Shown piece by piece: positions 32,573-35,262 of a stretch of 35,262 nucleotides of DNA. The position numbers were made by a program, and so were the translations under genes. The stretch is taken from NCBI GenBank assembly GCA_018672285.1, contig JABHGC010000093.1:1-35262 (forward strand). Reading direction: 5' to 3'. Each line of letters opens with the position of its first letter. Positions within the stretch are counted from its first letter, which is position 1. Source of the DNA: Methylococcales bacterium (GTDB lineage: Bacteria > Pseudomonadota > Gammaproteobacteria > JABHGC01). The notes beneath the pieces were generated by a model. It was not told the origin of the DNA. It saw nothing but the letters and a program-made list of their open reading frames with translations, and searched no databases.

Positions 32573-34087
32573 TTAAAGATTCAACTTGATCATTTTTTCT
32601 TGCCAAATTTTAGGCCCTATTTCATGGACTGACTCACCCAAACTGTCCACCGCCACCGTCACAGGCATATCAACCACTTCAAACTCTCTAATCGCCTCCA
32701 TACCCAAATCTTCAAAGGCAACCACTCTTGAGCTTTTGATGGCTTTTGCCACTAGGTACGCAGCCCCCCCTACCGCCATTAGATAAGTGGCTTTATGTTT
32801 TTTGATGGCAGCAATCGCAGTCGGCCCCCTTTCGGCCTTACCAATCATCCCCATCAAACCGGTTGCAGCTAAAATTTGCTCAGTAAATTTATCCATCCTT
32901 GTTGCTGTCGTTGGGCCTGCAGGCCCTACAACCTCATCTCGAACCGGGTCAACTGGGCCAACGTAATAGATAAACCTCCCTTTCAGGTCAACCCCACCCG
33001 GAAAAGGTTTCCCCTCATTGAGCAAATCTATTAAGCGCTTATGTGCAGCATCTCGACCGGTCAAAATATGCCCTGTCAATAAAAGCCGATCACCCGGTTT
33101 CCAGGAGGCCATTTCTGCTTGCGATAATGTATCCAAGTTGACCTTAATCAGGCGGTCACTAGAGACCAGTGTCGGCTCTGGCCACAAACTCAAATCAGGA
33201 GGGGGTAACTGCACAGCACCTGACCCATCTAAAGTGAAATGGGCATGCCGAGTTGCCGCACAGTTTGGTATCATCGCCACGGGCAAAGAGGCTGCATGCG
33301 TTGGGTAATCCAAAATCTTCACATCTAACACAGTGGTTAAGCCGCCCAACCCTTGAGCACCAATACCGAGCGCATTCACTTGTTGATAAATATCCAACCG
33401 TAGCGCCTCAATGTCATTGCTCGCCCCTTTGCGGACCAACGTCGGCATATCAATCGGCTCCATTAAAGAGGACTTTGCCAATAACATTGCTTTCTCGGCA
33501 GTACCTCCAACACCAATGCCTAGCACACCTGGAGGGCACCAGCCCGCCCCCATGGTTGGCACCGTCTTCAACACCCACTCAAGCAAGGAGTCACTTGGGT
33601 TTAACACGGTAAATTTAGATTTGTTTTCAGAGCCGCCACCTTTGGCCGCCACCGTTATATCCATCTCCTCCCCCGGAACGAGCTCCACGTGAAGCACGGC
33701 AGGAGTATTATCCTGGGTGTTTTTTCGAAGACCAATCGGCGGTGCAACCACCGACGAACGAAGCACATTATCAGGGTATTGATAACCTTGCCGTACGCCA
33801 TCATCAATAATGTCTTGTAGCGACCGGTGAGATTGAATTTGCACTGACATACCTAATTTGACAAACACCACAACAATGCCTGTATCTTGGCAGATTGGCC
33901 TTCGATCAAACGCACACATTTTAGAATTCACTAAAATTTGCCCAATGGCATCTTTCGCAGCTTCTGAAGCTTCATCTTCATAAGCCGTTGCCATTGCTTG
34001 AATAAAGTCAGCCGGGTGATAATAAGAAATATATTGCAGAGCATCCGCAACACTTTGAATGATATCATCTTCTTTTATGATAGCCAC
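32573..34087 (-). CDS. Fumarate hydratase, class I (iron-sulfur, single chain)
   Basis: This 504-residue enzyme carries the alpha and beta parts of class I fumarase in one chain. It converts fumarate and malate using an oxygen-sensitive [4Fe-4S] cluster. Likely cluster ligands are C66 (RPICQDTG), C184 (GWCPPGVLG) and C276 (IPNCAATRH). The beta half begins near residue 330 (LLTGHILTGRDAAHKRL) and contains GPTTATRMDKF. It is somewhat shorter than E. coli FumA (548), so I leave the symbol blank, though fumA would fit. The start is GTG at 34087, with a strong GAGGAG about seven bases upstream. It is leftward and monocistronic, divergent from ibaG. Confidence 0.93.
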   Translation of the reverse strand: MAIIKEDDIIQSVADALQYISYYHPADFIQAMATAYEDEASEAAKDAIGQILVNSKMCAFDRRPICQDTGIVVVFVKLGMSVQIQSHRSLQDIIDDGVRQGYQYPDNVLRSSVVAPPIGLRKNTQDNTPAVLHVELVPGEEMDITVAAKGGGSENKSKFTVLNPSDSLLEWVLKTVPTMGAGWCPPGVLGIGVGGTAEKAMLLAKSSLMEPIDMPTLVRKGASNDIEALRLDIYQQVNALGIGAQGLGGLTTVLDVKILDYPTHAASLPVAMIPNCAATRHAHFTLDGSGAVQLPPPDLSLWPEPTLVSSDRLIKVNLDTLSQAEMASWKPGDRLLLTGHILTGRDAAHKRLIDLLNEGKPFPGGVDLKGRFIYYVGPVDPVRDEVVGPAGPTTATRMDKFTEQILAATGLMGMIGKAERGPTAIAAIKKHKATYLMAVGGAAYLVAKAIKSSRVVAFEDLGMEAIREFEVVDMPVTVAVDSLGESVHEIGPKIWQEKMIKLNL

Positions 34088-34247
34088 AAACCAACTCCTC
34101 AGGGGTACGCACCAAACAACCTAAACCACGACAGAGCCATCCAAATAATTCCTGCGACATTGAACATACACAGAATTAAGGGAAGAACCCCAATGAAAAT
34201 TTAGGGTACACTACCCGCATTATTTCATCGAATAGGATTATACCCAA

Positions 34248-34502
34248 ATGGAAAATGATGCGGTTAAAGCACTGATAGAACAAGCATTCCCTGGAGACAC
34301 CGTCACTGTTACGGGAGACGGCAGCCATTTTGATGCAATCGTTGTAAGCAATACTTTTGAAGGCATGTCAGCGGTAAAACGCCAACAAGCTGTTTACGCC
34401 AGCGTCACAGATCAAATTACCAGCGGCGAACTCCATGCATTTGGCATAAAAGCGCATACACCTGATGAATGGGCAAAAGCACAAAAACTGTCTATCGGCT
34501 AA
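34248..34502 (+). CDS. ibaG: IbaG/BolA-family protein
   Basis: The 84-residue protein is a BolA-like regulator with the GDGSHFDAIVVS segment (residues 23-34) and the helix FEGMSAVKRQQAVY, then ELHAFGIKAHTP. BolA proteins partner with monothiol glutaredoxins to handle [2Fe-2S] clusters. The GDGSH feature and the short length fit the IbaG (YrbA) branch more than BolA proper. In E. coli, ibaG lies near murA in a cluster for envelope lipid transport; here it stands between fumarase and the DUF3313 gene. AGGA precedes the ATG. Confidence 0.88.
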   Translation: MENDAVKALIEQAFPGDTVTVTGDGSHFDAIVVSNTFEGMSAVKRQQAVYASVTDQITSGELHAFGIKAHTPDEWAKAQKLSIG

Positions 34503-34521
34503 GCCAAAACGAACACAAGCA

Positions 34522-34570
34522 GTCGGCTCAATTTTGTCTATAATTTAAACAGGACGATTATTGAGCCGAC
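34522..34570. promoter_or_regulatory. 11-bp inverted repeat enclosing a TATAAT box before the DUF3313 gene
   Basis: GTCGGCTCAAT (34522-34532) and ATTGAGCCGAC (34560-34570) are perfect inverted repeats 27 bases apart. TATAAT lies between them at 34539-34544, and the right arm ends three bases before the ATG at 34574. No T run follows, so it is not an ordinary terminator of ibaG. It could be an operator pair or a 5' end structure. Confidence 0.5.
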
Positions 34571-34573
34571 AAC

Positions 34574-35262
34574 ATGCCCTTCGACTTTTCTGTGTACCCT
34601 TTCTTTTTTTTAGCCATTGCGGTCATTGGCATTTCGATGCTTTTGAAACACAGAGCTAAGCCTCAACACAAACGTCCGCACACCGGTTTTTTATCCAACT
34701 ACGACAAGCTCTCGCCTAAAAATTCACACAGCTTTTTTTATTTCAACCAAACCGATCACTGGCCTCAGAAGATTTATTTTGAACCAATCACTGTACTCAC
34801 TTCAAAAAATAGCCAGACAATCCCTAAGAAATATATAAAAATGCTGGCCAGCTATTTTGAGTACGCCATGCGTGAAGCGGTAGAAAAAAACATCATCATT
34901 CTTGAACAACCGACACCTGACTGCATTCATGTGAGAACCGCTATCGCAGATTTAGAATCGGCCAACCCTGTTAAGAATTTTTTCTCTAGACGATTTATGC
35001 TGGTTCCAATCGATTTTGGCACCGCCGCTATTGAGGGCGAACTCATTAACACCCAAACAGGCGAGCAACTTGCGGCCATTATCGACCACCAAGTCGGCTC
35101 TGTTTTTTCATCCCCCTTTCACCATGCGGAATGGGGTGATGTTATGCAAGCATTTGACAGCTGGGCGAAGCAGCTCAACAAACTCTTAGCCAAAACACCG
35201 GCTTACTCAAGCGCAACACACGCACCTTTCAAAGCCATTACCAGCAAATTGCGATCAACCAA
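34574..35262 (+). CDS. DUF3313 family protein (runs off the window)
   Basis: From ATG 34574 the frame is open to the last base (229 codons seen). Residues 8-24 are hydrophobic (FFFLAIAVIGISMLL), an anchor or signal without a lipobox Cys. Then come GFLSNYDKLSP, WPQKIYFEPITVLT, LASYFEYAMREA, HVRTAIADLESANPV, AAIEGELINTQTGEQLAAIID and WGDVMQAFDSWAKQL, which follow the order of conserved segments in DUF3313, a family of envelope proteins of unknown role. Many family members are lipoproteins; this one seems to use a membrane helix instead. The C terminus is not in the window. No clear Shine-Dalgarno sequence precedes the ATG. Confidence 0.75.
   Translation, partial: MPFDFSVYPFFFLAIAVIGISMLLKHRAKPQHKRPHTGFLSNYDKLSPKNSHSFFYFNQTDHWPQKIYFEPITVLTSKNSQTIPKKYIKMLASYFEYAMREAVEKNIIILEQPTPDCIHVRTAIADLESANPVKNFFSRRFMLVPIDFGTAAIEGELINTQTGEQLAAIIDHQVGSVFSSPFHHAEWGDVMQAFDSWAKQLNKLLAKTPAYSSATHAPFKAITSKLRST

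Noticed and set aside
1..35262. tRNA, rRNA, CRISPR arrays or replication origins
   Set aside because: No cloverleaf-like sequence with conserved T-loop, no rRNA segment, no regularly spaced repeats and no DnaA-box cluster were found by reading both strands.

Overview
The window looks like a chromosomal segment of a moderately AT-rich gammaproteobacterium. The complete sucA-sucB-lpd cluster, a one-chain class I fumarase, an IbaG/BolA protein, a DUF2333 protein, a DUF3313 protein and a PEP-CTERM protein fit a marine or sediment aerobe. The genus cannot be fixed from sequence reading alone; Cycloclasticus- or Methylophaga-like lineages are only a guess.

Layout. (1) 1-1000 is a degraded mobile-element junction: the tail of a probable IS21 IstB ATPase, short repeats, and the C-terminal stub of a tyrosine recombinase. 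(2) 1004-1609 is a lone PEP-CTERM surface protein behind a very good sigma-54 promoter, followed by about 500 bases without a convincing gene. (3) 2131-6200, all leftward: a phosphatidylserine-synthase-like enzyme, then an operon read YihY -> small anchored protein -> receiver/TPR response regulator. (4) 6240-10641, rightward: a B12-binding radical SAM protein and an exported kinesin-light-chain-type TPR protein that ends inside a truncated CHAT domain. (5) 10797-14947: a double-receiver protein, the molybdenum cofactor genes mobA-mobB and moeA, and an A-type Fe-S carrier with an unusual Cys tail, closed by a perfect 17-bp hairpin. (6) 15010-17926: small genes (unknown, HEAT repeat, CBS pair, TauD-like dioxygenase, lipoprotein). 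(7) 17980-23631: the three subunits of 2-oxoglutarate dehydrogenase, with hairpins after sucB and after lpd. (8) 23817-27230, leftward: a GAF-GspE/PilB-type ATPase followed by a DUF2333 gene broken by one in-frame TAG. (9) 27432-32230, leftward: a tetraheme c554-like cytochrome, a pentaheme cytochrome and a C-terminal-Phe outer membrane beta-barrel. (10) 32573 to the end: fumarase, ibaG, and a DUF3313 protein cut by the window edge.

How parts work together. SucA, SucB and Lpd form the 2-oxoglutarate dehydrogenase complex and fumarase serves the same cycle. MobA, MobB and MoeA finish the molybdenum cofactor. The pentaheme cytochrome and the barrel are 23 bases apart and look like one redox unit at the cell envelope, with the separately transcribed tetraheme cytochrome as a plausible periplasmic partner. 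This module, with its palindromic upstream DNA and structured leader, is the best candidate for something not well described. The DUF2333 nonsense codon, the catalytically incomplete CHAT domain and the sigma-54/PEP-CTERM pairing are the other points worth checking.
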